From: an uncultured Clostridia bacterium
Lineage (GTDB): Bacteria > Bacillota > Clostridia > TANB77 > CAG-508
Assembly: GCA_944386745.1 (NCBI GenBank)
Contig: CALXCG010000011.1
Coordinates: forward strand, 1 to 35,076
Direction: 5' to 3'
DNA length: 35,076 bases
In this document: positions 6,998 to 14,877 of the stretch, in pieces
Position numbering within the stretch: position 1 is the first letter of the stretch
How the letters are laid out: every line of letters starts with the position of its first letter
Notes under the pieces: generated by a model
Told to the model about the DNA's origin: nothing
Databases searched by the model: none
The model's input: only the letters and a program-made list of their open reading frames with translations
Made by a program: the position numbers and the translations under genes

Positions 6998-8854
6998 GTT
7001 CCCTATTGCATGGAATGGGCAACTTGCTATACATGTACCACACTTGATACATTTTTCTTGATTTATTATTCTTTTATCTCTTCCTGCTCCATCAATTGCA
7101 TTTACTGGGCAATGTTTTTGACATAAGCCACAACCTTTACATTTTTCTGGATCTATTGTTATTTTTGACATTGCTTTACATTCTAATGTTTTACATTCCT
7201 TTTGAATAGCATGTTGTCTAAATTCTTCTCTAAAGTATTTCAATGTACTTACTACTGGGTTTGGTGCACTTTGACCTAGACCACATAAACTTGCTTTTTG
7301 GATATTTGCTGCCAATTTTTCTAATCTATATATGTCAAATTCTTCTCCTTCACCATTACATAGTCTTTCAAGAATTTCTAACATTCTTTTTGTTCCAATT
7401 CTACATGGTGTACACTTACCACAACTTTCACTTACTGTAAATTCTAAATAGAACTTAGCCAAACATACCATACATTTAGTGTCATCCATAACGATTAGTC
7501 CACCTGAACCCATCATAGAACCAATTGCTTTTAATGATTCATAATCTATTGGTGTATCTAAATGTTCTTTTGGTATACATCCACCTGATGGTCCTCCTGT
7601 TTGTGCTGCTTTAAAGTCTCTACCATTTGGTATTCCTCCACCTATGTCATATACAATTTCTCTTAATGTTGTTCCCATTGGTACTTCTACAAGTCCAATA
7701 TTATTTACATTTCCACCTAGTGCAAATACTTTTGTACCTTTTGAATTTGCAGTTCCTATTGATGAATACCAATCAGCACCTTTTAATATTATTTGTGCTA
7801 TATTTGCATATGTTTCAACATTGTTTATTAATGTTGGTTTTCCCCATAAACCTGCTACTGCTGGATATGGTGGTTTAACTCTTGGTTGACCTCTTCTTCC
7901 TTCAATAGATTCAAGTAGTGCTGTTTCTTCTCCACATACAAATGCTCCTGCACCTAATCTTATTTCTATATCAAAATTAAAGTTTTTGCCAAAAATATTT
8001 TTACCTAAAATCCCATAATCTCTTGCTTGGTCTATTGCTATTTGTAATCTTTGAACTGCAATTGGATATTCTGCTCTTACATAAATATATCCTTTATCTG
8101 CACCTATTGCATAAGCTGCAATTGCCATAGCTTCTAAGACACTATGTGGATCACCTTCAAGAATACTTCTATCCATAAAAGCTCCCGGGTCACCTTCATC
8201 AGCATTACAAACAACATATTTTTGTTTTCCTTCTGAAGCTCTTGTTAGCTCCCACTTCTTACCTGTTGGGAAACCTGCTCCACCTCTACCTCTAAGTCCA
8301 GAATTCTTTATTGTTTCTATTACTTCTTCTGGTGTCATATCACTTAATACTTTCTCTAGTGCTAGATATCCGTCAAAAGCTATGTATTCATCTATATTTT
8401 CAGGATTTATTACACCACAATTCTTCAATGCAATTCTTTTTTGCTTTTTATAAAAATTCAAATCATCTAATCTATCAACCATCGTGCCATCTATATCTCT
8501 ACACAAAAGTCTTTCAACTTTTCCACCCTTTACAATATGTGTATCAATAATCTCTTCACAATCTTCTGGTGTAACCATTGCATAAAATGTATCTTCTGGA
8601 CGTATTATAACAATTGGACCTTTTGCACATAAACCAAAACATCCTGTTTGTATAACACGTACATTATCTATACCTTTTTCTTCTAAAATTTCTCTAAATC
8701 TTCTTAATATTTCAGGTGATTTAGATGATGTACAACCAGTTCCATGGCAGACTAATATATGTTTTTCTCTAGTATCTGCTTTAGTATTTACTCTTAAATC
8801 TAATTCTTTTCTTTTTTCTTCTCTTATTTTGTGTATTTCCTTTAAAGATTTCAT
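6995..8854 (-). CDS. hydB: NADH-linked [FeFe]-hydrogenase, NuoF-like flavoprotein subunit
   Basis: HydB takes electrons from NADH through FMN and passes them along Fe-S clusters to HydA. Domains: a thioredoxin-like [2Fe-2S] module (Cys 36, 41, 72, 76 counted from the chosen start); the NuoF core with the Gly-rich GLRGRGGAGFPTG NADH/FMN loop and CNADEGDPGAF; the SLBB region; ESCGKCTPCRIG binding a [4Fe-4S] cluster; and a C-terminal two-cluster ferredoxin (CKGCGLCQKHCP, CIKCGTCIASCP). The ATG at 8854 is chosen because AAGGAGG lies five bases upstream. An in-frame ATG 66 bases earlier would translate a palindromic repeat. The stop lies inside another copy of the repeat family. Encoded after hydC, before the peptidase gene and hydA. 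Confidence 0.95.
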   Translation of the reverse strand: MKSLKEIHKIREEKRKELDLRVNTKADTREKHILVCHGTGCTSSKSPEILRRFREILEEKGIDNVRVIQTGCFGLCAKGPIVIIRPEDTFYAMVTPEDCEEIIDTHIVKGGKVERLLCRDIDGTMVDRLDDLNFYKKQKRIALKNCGVINPENIDEYIAFDGYLALEKVLSDMTPEEVIETIKNSGLRGRGGAGFPTGKKWELTRASEGKQKYVVCNADEGDPGAFMDRSILEGDPHSVLEAMAIAAYAIGADKGYIYVRAEYPIAVQRLQIAIDQARDYGILGKNIFGKNFNFDIEIRLGAGAFVCGEETALLESIEGRRGQPRVKPPYPAVAGLWGKPTLINNVETYANIAQIILKGADWYSSIGTANSKGTKVFALGGNVNNIGLVEVPMGTTLREIVYDIGGGIPNGRDFKAAQTGGPSGGCIPKEHLDTPIDYESLKAIGSMMGSGGLIVMDDTKCMVCLAKFYLEFTVSESCGKCTPCRIGTKRMLEILERLCNGEGEEFDIYRLEKLAANIQKASLCGLGQSAPNPVVSTLKYFREEFRQHAIQKECKTLECKAMSKITIDPEKCKGCGLCQKHCPVNAIDGAGRDKRIINQEKCIKCGTCIASCPFHAIGN

Positions 8855-8868
8855 ACTTTCCTCCTTTT

Positions 8869-8918
8869 GTCCGTTTGGGGACGTTTCCGTTTGGACATTT
8901 TTGTCCATTCTGGGACAC
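8869..8918. repeat. GGGAC-family palindrome R3 in the hydC-hydB gap
   Basis: Contains TGGAC (8892-8896) and GTCCA (8903-8907) with a 6-nt loop, flanked by GGGGAC and GGGAC boxes and two GTCC(G)TTTGG-like units. It fills almost the whole space between hydC and the hydB ribosome binding site, as R4 and R10 do before pyrK and mutS. Confidence 0.65.
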
Positions 8919-8946
8919 ATCTATTAACTTTTTATTTTTCAACTAG

Positions 8947-9408
8947 CTATTCTTCCATTAACTTATCTAAAACCTCATCCAACTTCTTAACAGTAGCTTT
9001 TCCATACACTTCACCATTAACAGTAAAAACTGGAGCTAAACCACATGCACCAACACATCTAGTTTGGTCAATTGAAAATTTACCATCTTTTGTTGTTTCT
9101 CCCGGTTGAATACATAATCTTTCTGTCAATCTATCCATAATTTTTTGAGAACCTTTAACAAAGCATGCTGTTCCTAAACATACTGATATGCTATATTTTC
9201 CTTTTGGTTTTAGTGTGAATCTAGAATAAAAAGTAACTACTCCATAAATTTCTGCCATTGGGATTGATAAAAACTCTGATAAAACTTTTTGTGCTTCTTG
9301 TGGGATATATCCATAATGTTCTTGTACTTCATTTAACATTTGAATCAAATTATCTTTTTCTGGTTTATATATATCGCATAATTCTTTTAAAAATTTATCT
9401 TCTTGCAT
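8947..9408 (-). CDS. hydC: NADH-linked [FeFe]-hydrogenase, NuoE-like subunit
   Basis: HydC carries one thioredoxin-fold [2Fe-2S] cluster beside the NADH-oxidising HydB. The ligands are visible as CLGTAC and RCVGACGLAP, in the CX4C...CX3C pattern of the NuoE family. An N-terminal helical region includes LIQMLNEVQEHYGYIP, also typical. ATG at 9408 is preferred because GGGAGG lies seven bases before it; the ATG 15 bases earlier overlaps that site. Length is then 153 residues, normal for the family. It is the first gene of the hydrogenase operon, with a promoter at 9452-9480. Confidence 0.95.
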   Translation of the reverse strand: MQEDKFLKELCDIYKPEKDNLIQMLNEVQEHYGYIPQEAQKVLSEFLSIPMAEIYGVVTFYSRFTLKPKGKYSISVCLGTACFVKGSQKIMDRLTERLCIQPGETTKDGKFSIDQTRCVGACGLAPVFTVNGEVYGKATVKKLDEVLDKLMEE

Positions 9409-9451
9409 ATTTATTCCTCCCATGATTAATATATATTAAATTGTTGTTTCA

Positions 9452-9480
9452 ATTATATCAAATAGAATTTTTTTTCACAA
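9452..9480 (-). promoter_or_regulatory. Promoter of the hydrogenase operon
   Basis: Minus strand TTGTGA (9475-9480), 17-nt A/T-rich spacer, TATAAT (9452-9457), about 45 bases before hydC. No clear Rex-type operator was recognised. Confidence 0.65.
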
Positions 9481-9543
9481 CAGTTTTTTATGATATTTTT
9501 GTTTTTTCTACGTTTTTTGTAGACTTTTATTACTTAAAAAAGT

Positions 9544-9593
9544 AAAAAGAGAAAATACAAAAATATATCACTATCTTTGCATTTTCTCTTTTT
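9544..9593 (-). terminator. Terminator after the radical SAM gene
   Basis: Positions 9544-9561 and 9576-9593 form an 18-bp stem with one A-C mismatch (AAAAAGAGAAAAT / ATTTTCTCTTTTT core). T runs follow on the minus strand (ACTTTTTT). Lies ten bases past the stop at 9604. Confidence 0.8.
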
Positions 9594-9603
9594 GTTTTAA
9601 ACA

Positions 9604-10911
9604 TTAGTTAAAATAAATTATATCTTCATAATGAGCACCTAGTCCTGCTTTAATAAAATCTTCTTTTAATACTTCTTTACATTTTTCAGTTTTTTTGGAA
9701 CTTTTATTCTTAAAAATACGATAATATTTGAAGAACATCTTAAAATTTACCTTTTTTGCTAATTGTTTGATTAAAATTTTTAAATGATATTCTCTCAAAC
9801 TTTCACTTAACTGAGGTAAATTTGCTAAAGGCTGATTAGGATTATTACCATAAAAGACACAAAACACATAATCTGGCTTAGCTTTGACAATTAGATCTGC
9901 TAAATTATACATATCAATTATCTCCTCTGTTGGTAAACCAATCATTATTGTTGTATGAATATCAGCTTGTGGATGATATTTTTTTATATCCTTATAAATA
10001 CTTATTGCCTGCTCATTGGTATGATGCTTACCTATCAGTTCTAGTAACCTATTCGAACCAGTTTCTAAGTTCAAATATATGTCCCCTATTTTTTTACAAT
10101 TACATAAAGCATCTAATATTTTTGGAGTTATTTCTCCAATGGCTAGTCCAATTGGAAAATCAAATCTCTCAACTTCATCATAACTATTAATTAACTCTAA
10201 AAGCACATCTAATTTTTGTTCACCATAAATGTCTATCCCATACTCAGTAAGGTTTTCTGCTCTCAAACTTATATGCTTCATTTTTTCAGGAGCCACTTTT
10301 TTAATAAAATCTAAATTTTCCTTTATTACTTCCAAAGGAATACTTTCAAATTTTATATCCATATAGTTTCTCCTACAAAAGCCACATTTTTGTAAACATC
10401 CATCAACAGGCCATATAGCTAAATGTTTCTCTCTATCATCATACACAAAATAACGTTCTTTTATATCTATCCCGAATCTTTTCCCAAGTTTTTCAGCAAA
10501 ATGATCACCCCAAAATGTGATGTTTTTTATTGAGCCATTTAACTGTCTCTCAGCATTTGCCGATTTACCCAGAACAATTATCTCTGCATCCTTTTTACGA
10601 TATTTATCAATGAACCTAAGTTCTCTAAGAACAAATTCTGATGCATCTTCTATCCTTGCATATGGATGCATATATAAAATATAATCTGCCTCTTCAAATG
10701 GTACATCATTTTCTATTATAGGAAGCATGGTCAAAAATGACACCAATTGTTCTCTGTAACACTCTAAGCACAGATTTTTCAAAATATAATCCACATTTAT
10801 TTTGAATTTACATGCACTACTTTTCCTATTAGGATAATTATTAATTACTTTGTTCCACCGTCTTATTTCTTCAGAAATATTCATTTGTCTTAAATTTGTC
10901 AAATCTTTCAT
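9604..10911 (-). CDS. Radical SAM protein, methylthiotransferase-like, lacking auxiliary-cluster cysteines
   Basis: The 435-residue protein has the radical SAM motif CLQKCGFC (Cys 172, 176, 179) in a MiaB/RimO-like layout. Its N-terminal 170 residues align by eye with the UPF0004 domain of the MiaB in this same window: ADIALFNTCCVRENAEDK there corresponds to ADYILYMHPYARIEDAS here, and IIAIGGCMMQ corresponds to IIVLGKSANA. Two of the three cysteines that hold the sulfur-donating [4Fe-4S] cluster in methylthiotransferases are thus replaced; one near residue 48-51 may remain. No TRAM domain is evident at the C-terminus. Substrate and reaction are unknown. GAAAGGAG precedes the ATG; a promoter and palindrome lie upstream and a terminator downstream, so it is a single-gene unit. 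Confidence 0.75.
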   Translation of the reverse strand: MKDLTNLRQMNISEEIRRWNKVINNYPNRKSSACKFKINVDYILKNLCLECYREQLVSFLTMLPIIENDVPFEEADYILYMHPYARIEDASEFVLRELRFIDKYRKKDAEIIVLGKSANAERQLNGSIKNITFWGDHFAEKLGKRFGIDIKERYFVYDDREKHLAIWPVDGCLQKCGFCRRNYMDIKFESIPLEVIKENLDFIKKVAPEKMKHISLRAENLTEYGIDIYGEQKLDVLLELINSYDEVERFDFPIGLAIGEITPKILDALCNCKKIGDIYLNLETGSNRLLELIGKHHTNEQAISIYKDIKKYHPQADIHTTIMIGLPTEEIIDMYNLADLIVKAKPDYVFCVFYGNNPNQPLANLPQLSESLREYHLKILIKQLAKKVNFKMFFKYYRIFKNKSSKKTEKCKEVLKEDFIKAGLGAHYEDIIYFN

Positions 10912-10960
10912 TAAAGTTTTCTCCTTTCTTATTTATTTAACTAATGTTTAAAATGCTATC

Positions 10961-10982
10961 TTAGTCTACTATAGTAAACTAA
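10961..10982. promoter_or_regulatory. Operator-like palindrome upstream of the radical SAM gene
   Basis: A 22-bp palindrome with one mismatched pair and core TACTATAGTA sits about 30 bases downstream of the predicted transcription start and 50 bases before the ATG. Its symmetry suits a dimeric repressor, but the regulator is unknown. Confidence 0.4.
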
Positions 10983-11014
10983 TAATGCTAGCCAAAACAT
11001 AATGGCATAGCACT

Positions 11015-11043
11015 ATTATACATCACTTTACGTAATTTGTAAA
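11015..11043 (-). promoter_or_regulatory. Promoter of the radical SAM gene
   Basis: Minus strand TTTACA (11038-11043), 17-nt spacer, TATAAT (11015-11020). It lies just after the pyrD stop codon. Confidence 0.7.
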
Positions 11044-11045
11044 CA

Positions 11046-11954
11046 TTAATTCATTTGAACTTTACCAATAATATCATTAATATCATCAATATTATGTTTT
11101 TTCATATACTCTTCAATATCATCAACAGTATTAACACTTGTATAAGGACTAATAAAATTCCCTGCACCAATTGAAATTGCAGTTGCACCTGCAAGCATAA
11201 ACTCAATTGCATCATCACCATTTACGATACCACCCATTCCTAAAATCGGAATATTTACAGCTTGTGCAACTTGATATACCATTCTAACCGCTACTGGTTT
11301 TATTGCAGGACCTGAAAGTCCACCTGTATTATTTGCAAGAACTGGTTTTCTTGTATTAATATCAATTTTCATTCCTAACAAAGTATTAATAAGTGATACT
11401 CCATCTGCACCACCATCTTCTACACCTTTTGCAATTGATGCTATATCAGTAACATTTGGTGTTAATTTTACAATTAATGGTTTATCTAAAACTTTTCTAA
11501 CTTCACTTGTTACATGTTTTACACCTTCATATGTATTTCCAAAAGCCATACATCCTACTTTTACATTAGGACAAGATAAATTAAGCTCTACACCATCAAT
11601 ATCTAATGTGTTTAATATTTTACACAATTCGACATATTCCTCTACTGTACTTCCACACGCATTAACTATAATTGCAGTATCAAACTTTCTTAAAAATGGT
11701 AAATCATTTTCAGCAAAATATTCAACTCCTGGATTTTGAAGTCCTATACTATTTAACATTCCACTTGCTGTTTCACATACTCTTGTTGGTTTATTTCCGC
11801 TTCTTGGCTTTAATGAAGTACCTTTTGTAATAATTCCACCTAATTTACTTAAATCAAAAAACTCACTAAATTCTCTTCCATATCCAAAAGTCCCTGATGC
11901 AACAGTTACCGGATTTTTCATCTCAATTCCAGCTAAATTTATTTTTGTATTCAT
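11046..11954 (-). CDS. pyrD: Dihydroorotate dehydrogenase, class 1B catalytic subunit
   Basis: PyrD oxidises dihydroorotate to orotate with FMN and, in class 1B, hands electrons to PyrK and NAD+. Visible family marks: NPVTVASGTFGYG at the N-terminus, the catalytic-loop Cys in NLSCPNVK, KLTPNVTDI, and the FMN-phosphate Gly-rich segments GMGGIVNGDDA and GAGNF. Length of 302 residues is normal. The ATG directly follows the stop of the preceding gene, with GGAGGG upstream inside that gene. Last gene of the pyr operon. The presence of pyrK three genes upstream supports the NAD-linked heterotetramer. Confidence 0.95.
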   Translation of the reverse strand: MNTKINLAGIEMKNPVTVASGTFGYGREFSEFFDLSKLGGIITKGTSLKPRSGNKPTRVCETASGMLNSIGLQNPGVEYFAENDLPFLRKFDTAIIVNACGSTVEEYVELCKILNTLDIDGVELNLSCPNVKVGCMAFGNTYEGVKHVTSEVRKVLDKPLIVKLTPNVTDIASIAKGVEDGGADGVSLINTLLGMKIDINTRKPVLANNTGGLSGPAIKPVAVRMVYQVAQAVNIPILGMGGIVNGDDAIEFMLAGATAISIGAGNFISPYTSVNTVDDIEEYMKKHNIDDINDIIGKVQMN

Positions 11955-12506
11955 CTATTTTATTCCCTCCATTCCTTTTTGTTTTATTAATTTGACTTTA
12001 TCATCTATATTAATATCAGAAATTTCCTCGATAAAATCTAATAATTTTTCTAATTTTATATATCTTGGCTCTCCTTCTTTGACATTCACATATTTATCAG
12101 TATATTTACTTAAAGTAACATTATATCTCTCAAGTATCTCTTTAAATAAATAATCATAATCCTCTCTAAGATTTCCTTTTGTCCTCTTCATTTCTTCAAA
12201 TTCTTCATTAAAATGATTATTATAAAATTGATAATCTGTAAATAAATGCAAAAAATACCCTTTCCAATAATCTTGATTTATATCTACATTTTCGTCTTCT
12301 AGAAATTTATCAATATTAGTTTCAACATTACCATTTGACCATCTTCCGTAGTGTGAAGAATCTTTAAATTTTCTCTTATTTGTCATTTCTTCGTCCAAAT
12401 CAGGTGCTACAGAGCCTTTTACAAATTCTTTAACATCCTTTATCTCGTCCGGATGCTTTTGGATATATCTATCCGCAATTATTTCATGTATTGCAACATG
12501 TGCCAT
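11955..12506 (-). CDS. Putative zinc-dependent hydrolase, phospholipase C-like fold
   Basis: A 183-residue cytosolic protein with no signal peptide. It begins MAHVAIHEIIADRYI and contains GSVAPDLDEE, SSHYGRW and YFLHLFTDYQFYNNHF. This spacing of His/Asp residues in helices is that of the zinc-dependent phospholipase C / S1-P1 nuclease superfamily, where such residues bind zinc. The match is by pattern only, and the substrate is not predictable. It lies between pyrK (26-base gap) and pyrD (no gap), with GATAGGAG before its ATG, so it is cotranscribed with pyrimidine genes. A nucleotide-related role is possible but is inferred from position alone. Confidence 0.65.
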   Translation of the reverse strand: MAHVAIHEIIADRYIQKHPDEIKDVKEFVKGSVAPDLDEEMTNKRKFKDSSHYGRWSNGNVETNIDKFLEDENVDINQDYWKGYFLHLFTDYQFYNNHFNEEFEEMKRTKGNLREDYDYLFKEILERYNVTLSKYTDKYVNVKEGEPRYIKLEKLLDFIEEISDINIDDKVKLIKQKGMEGIK

Positions 12507-12532
12507 CTCTTTCTACTCCTATCTTTAATTAA

Positions 12533-13324
12533 TTAAATCTCTACATCTTTTGCGTTAAATACTGGTCCACCTTTACAAACATGCCAATATTCAGGTGCAT
12601 CTTTTGGACTTTTAGCAGTTTTAACCGCACAACCTAAGCAAACACCCAAACCACATGCCATTTTTTCTTCTAATGATAATTGACAATCAATATTATTTTC
12701 AACAGCATATTTTTGAACAGCTTTTAACATTGGTAATGGACCACAAGCATAAATACAATCATACTTTTCATTTGCCATGTCGTCCTTTAAATAATCAATA
12801 GCAAATCCTTTATTTTTATATGTTCCATCATCAGTTGTAATTATTAGCTTATCTGTAACTTCTTCAAACTCTTTTTCAAGCATTACAAAATCCTTATTTC
12901 TAAATCCTAAATAACAATTTACTTTAACATTATTTTGCTTTGCTTGTTTAGATAATTCATACAAAGGGAAGATTCCTATTCCACCACCTATAACTGCTAT
13001 ATTTTTATATTTATCAAATTTGAACGTTCCATGTCCTAACGGTCCTATTATATCAATATCATTTCCTTCTTGTTTTTTTGATAGTATCTCTGTTCCTTTT
13101 CCTTTAACTTGGAATATGAATTCTAATATTCCATTTTCTTTATCTAAGTTATATATACTTATTGGTCTTCTTAAAAATGGGTCAATTCCTTCTGTTACCC
13201 TTATTTCAATAAAATTTCCCGGCTTTGCACTCTCTACTATCTCTGGTGCTTTTACACTAAACTTGTAAATATTCTTAATGATTTTCTCCTTTTTAATTAA
13301 TTTTGCATATACTTGTTTTGGCAT
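12533..13324 (-). CDS. pyrK: Dihydroorotate dehydrogenase electron transfer subunit
   Basis: PyrK passes electrons from PyrD to NAD+ through a [2Fe-2S] cluster and FAD. Seen in order: the FAD-binding FLRRPISIYN motif, NAD-binding GGGIGIFPLYEL, CGPLPMLKAV, and the four cluster cysteines in MACGLGVCLGC plus a later VCKGG. Length of 263 residues is normal. AAGGAGG lies nine bases before the ATG. The gap to pyrF is filled by two different GGGAC-type palindromes (13345-13404 and 13418-13473). Confidence 0.95.
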   Translation of the reverse strand: MPKQVYAKLIKKEKIIKNIYKFSVKAPEIVESAKPGNFIEIRVTEGIDPFLRRPISIYNLDKENGILEFIFQVKGKGTEILSKKQEGNDIDIIGPLGHGTFKFDKYKNIAVIGGGIGIFPLYELSKQAKQNNVKVNCYLGFRNKDFVMLEKEFEEVTDKLIITTDDGTYKNKGFAIDYLKDDMANEKYDCIYACGPLPMLKAVQKYAVENNIDCQLSLEEKMACGLGVCLGCAVKTAKSPKDAPEYWHVCKGGPVFNAKDVEI

Positions 13325-13344
13325 TTTTATTATCCTCCTTTTCT

Positions 13345-13404
13345 ATGGTCAGTTTGGGGACAGGTTCGGACTGACCATTTTTGGTCACTTTAGGGACGCC
13401 ACTT
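13345..13404. repeat. GGGAC-family palindrome R4 (type B) before pyrK
   Basis: Two mutually exclusive hairpins share one strand: ATGGTCAG (13345-13352) with CTGACCAT (13371-13378), or TGACCA (13372-13377) with TGGTCA (13382-13387). Positions 13361-13404 match 30757-30800 at 40 of 44 bases. Ends in AGGGACGCCACTT. Confidence 0.85.
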
Positions 13405-13417
13405 CTATTTTTCTCAA

Positions 13418-13473
13418 AGGTCCGTCCCCTAATCCCTAAAAGCAGGGATTTTTAGGACCGTCCCTAAATCCCT
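13418..13473. repeat. GGGAC palindrome R5 (type A) at the pyrF stop codon
   Basis: Outer GGTCC/GGACC arms enclose TAATCCCT/AGGGATTTTTA. The edge TAGGGAC on the minus strand provides the TAG of pyrF (13464-13466). Nearly the same layout as 6949-6997, and directly adjacent to R4. Confidence 0.85.
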
Positions 13474-14381
13474 CCTAACTCCTCTTTCATTCTTAAAGCT
13501 TCTGCTCGAGTTGCTTTTGCATAGTCTTTTTCTTCAAATTTATCTTTCCAAAGTTCTGATTTATATGCACACATCAAACTTCTTGATGCATTTACTATTC
13601 CACCTAAGCCGTTTTTGTCAAACCCTAATGCTATATCTTCAGCTTTACCACCTTGTGCTCCATATCCTGGTATTAAGAAATATGTATAAGGTGCAATTTC
13701 TCTTATTTCTTTTAATTGTTTTGGATATGTTGCTCCTACTACAGCTGCAATACTACTATATCCATTTTCACCTCTTAAGTCTTTTCCCCATTCTTCAACT
13801 AATTTTGCGACTTTTACATATACTTCTTCTCCATTTTCTAATTTTACATCTTGTAATTCACCTGATGATGGATTTGATGTTTTTACTAATATAAATATTC
13901 CCTTATCATATTTTTTACAATCCTTAATAAATGGTTTGACACAGTCTGTTCCCATGTATGGATTCACAGTTACAAAATCAACATCAAAAATACTTTCTTC
14001 TTTTTCCCCTATTTTAGTCTTTCCTAAATATGCATTTGAATATCCTTGAGCAGTTGAACCAATATCTCCTCTTTTTATATCAGCAATTACAATCATTCCT
14101 TTTTGTTTAGCATATTTACATGTTTCTTCAAATGCTTTCATTCCTGGTATACCAAACATTTCATAAAAAGCTATTTGTGGCTTTACGGCTGGAATCACAT
14201 CATATGTTTCATCTATCAAAGCTTTATTATACTCTACAATTGCTTGTGATACACCTTCCAAAGTGTCTGGATATTTTTCTAATACGCATTTGGGCAATAA
14301 TTCATATCTTGGGTCAAGACCCATTACTGTTGGATTATTTGTTTCTTTTATTTTATTTATTAATCTATCAATCGCATTCAA
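13464..14381 (-). CDS. pyrF: Orotidine-5'-phosphate decarboxylase (type 2)
   Basis: PyrF decarboxylates OMP to UMP, the last step of the pathway. The catalytic DIKRGD motif lies at residues 101-106, after VMGLDPRYELLP, and phosphate-binding YGAQGG lies in the C-terminal third. Length of 305 residues marks the longer subfamily 2 enzyme rather than the ~240-residue type. The start is a TTG at 14381 with AAAGGGG ten bases upstream; no ATG fits this frame near the start. The stop codon falls inside a type A palindrome, so the element abuts the last codon. Third gene of the pyr operon. Confidence 0.93.
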   Translation of the reverse strand: MNAIDRLINKIKETNNPTVMGLDPRYELLPKCVLEKYPDTLEGVSQAIVEYNKALIDETYDVIPAVKPQIAFYEMFGIPGMKAFEETCKYAKQKGMIVIADIKRGDIGSTAQGYSNAYLGKTKIGEKEESIFDVDFVTVNPYMGTDCVKPFIKDCKKYDKGIFILVKTSNPSSGELQDVKLENGEEVYVKVAKLVEEWGKDLRGENGYSSIAAVVGATYPKQLKEIREIAPYTYFLIPGYGAQGGKAEDIALGFDKNGLGGIVNASRSLMCAYKSELWKDKFEEKDYAKATRAEALRMKEELGGI

Positions 14382-14411
14382 TTTCTATTTTCCCCTTTCT
14401 AATTCATATAG

Positions 14412-14774
14412 CTATTTAATGTTTTTTAATTGCTCCCAGTCTTTTTCTCTAAATCCTACTAAGATTAAATCTTCTGCAATTATTAATGGTCTTTTTACTA
14501 GCATTCCATCTGTGGACAATATTTCTATTTTTTCTTCATCTGTCATATTTGGCAATTTTTCTTTTAAATTTAATTCTTTATATTTCATTCCACTTGTATT
14601 AAAGAATTTTTTGATATCATATCCTCTTTGCATTATCCATTTTCTTAATTCATCTTTTGTTGGGTTATTTTCTACTATATGTCTGTCGTCAAATTCAATA
14701 TTATTTTGTTCTAACCATTTCTTTGCTTTTTGACAAGTAGAACATTTTGGATATTCAATAAATAATACTTTCAT
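14412..14774 (-). CDS. ArsC/Spx-family thioredoxin-like protein
   Basis: The 120-residue protein starts MKVLFIEYPKCSTCQKAKKWL, with a CxxC at the head of a thioredoxin fold, as in Spx/MgsR/YffB-type ArsC-like proteins. KRPLIIAEDLILVGFREKDWEQL near the C-terminus is the usual family ending. True arsenate reductase function is not implied, because the family includes redox regulators and uncharacterised reductases. ATG at 14774 is chosen because GAGAGGAG lies upstream; an upstream TTG overlaps that site. It sits inside the pyr operon between pyrC and pyrF, 30 bases from pyrF. A role in pyrimidine synthesis is not established. Confidence 0.85.
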   Translation of the reverse strand: MKVLFIEYPKCSTCQKAKKWLEQNNIEFDDRHIVENNPTKDELRKWIMQRGYDIKKFFNTSGMKYKELNLKEKLPNMTDEEKIEILSTDGMLVKRPLIIAEDLILVGFREKDWEQLKNIK

Positions 14775-14825
14775 AATTTCTCCTCTCAACCTTTATTATC
14801 TTTGTTTATATATCACTTCTCTAAA

Positions 14826-14877
14826 TAGGTCTGTCCCTTTTGCGTAATTTTTAAGCATTTTGGCATGTCCCTAAATA
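14826..14877. repeat. GGGAC palindrome R6 (type C) overlapping the pyrC 3' end
   Basis: Begins TAGGTCTGTCCCTTT and ends CATGTCCCTAAATA. Related to 28048-28095 (shared AGGTCTGTCCCTTT, CATTTTGG and GTCCCTA). The pyrC coding region runs through its right half. Confidence 0.75.

Noticed and set aside
13511..13894. Leu/His-rich plus-strand frames opposite pyrF, pyrC, hydB and other genes
   Set aside because: They are antisense shadows of conserved genes, with unnatural Leu/Ile/His composition and no ribosome binding site.
14412..14774. Calling the ArsC-like protein an arsenate reductase
   Set aside because: No arsenic resistance genes are nearby, and the CSTC motif is shared with Spx/YffB-type proteins, so only a family-level name is given.
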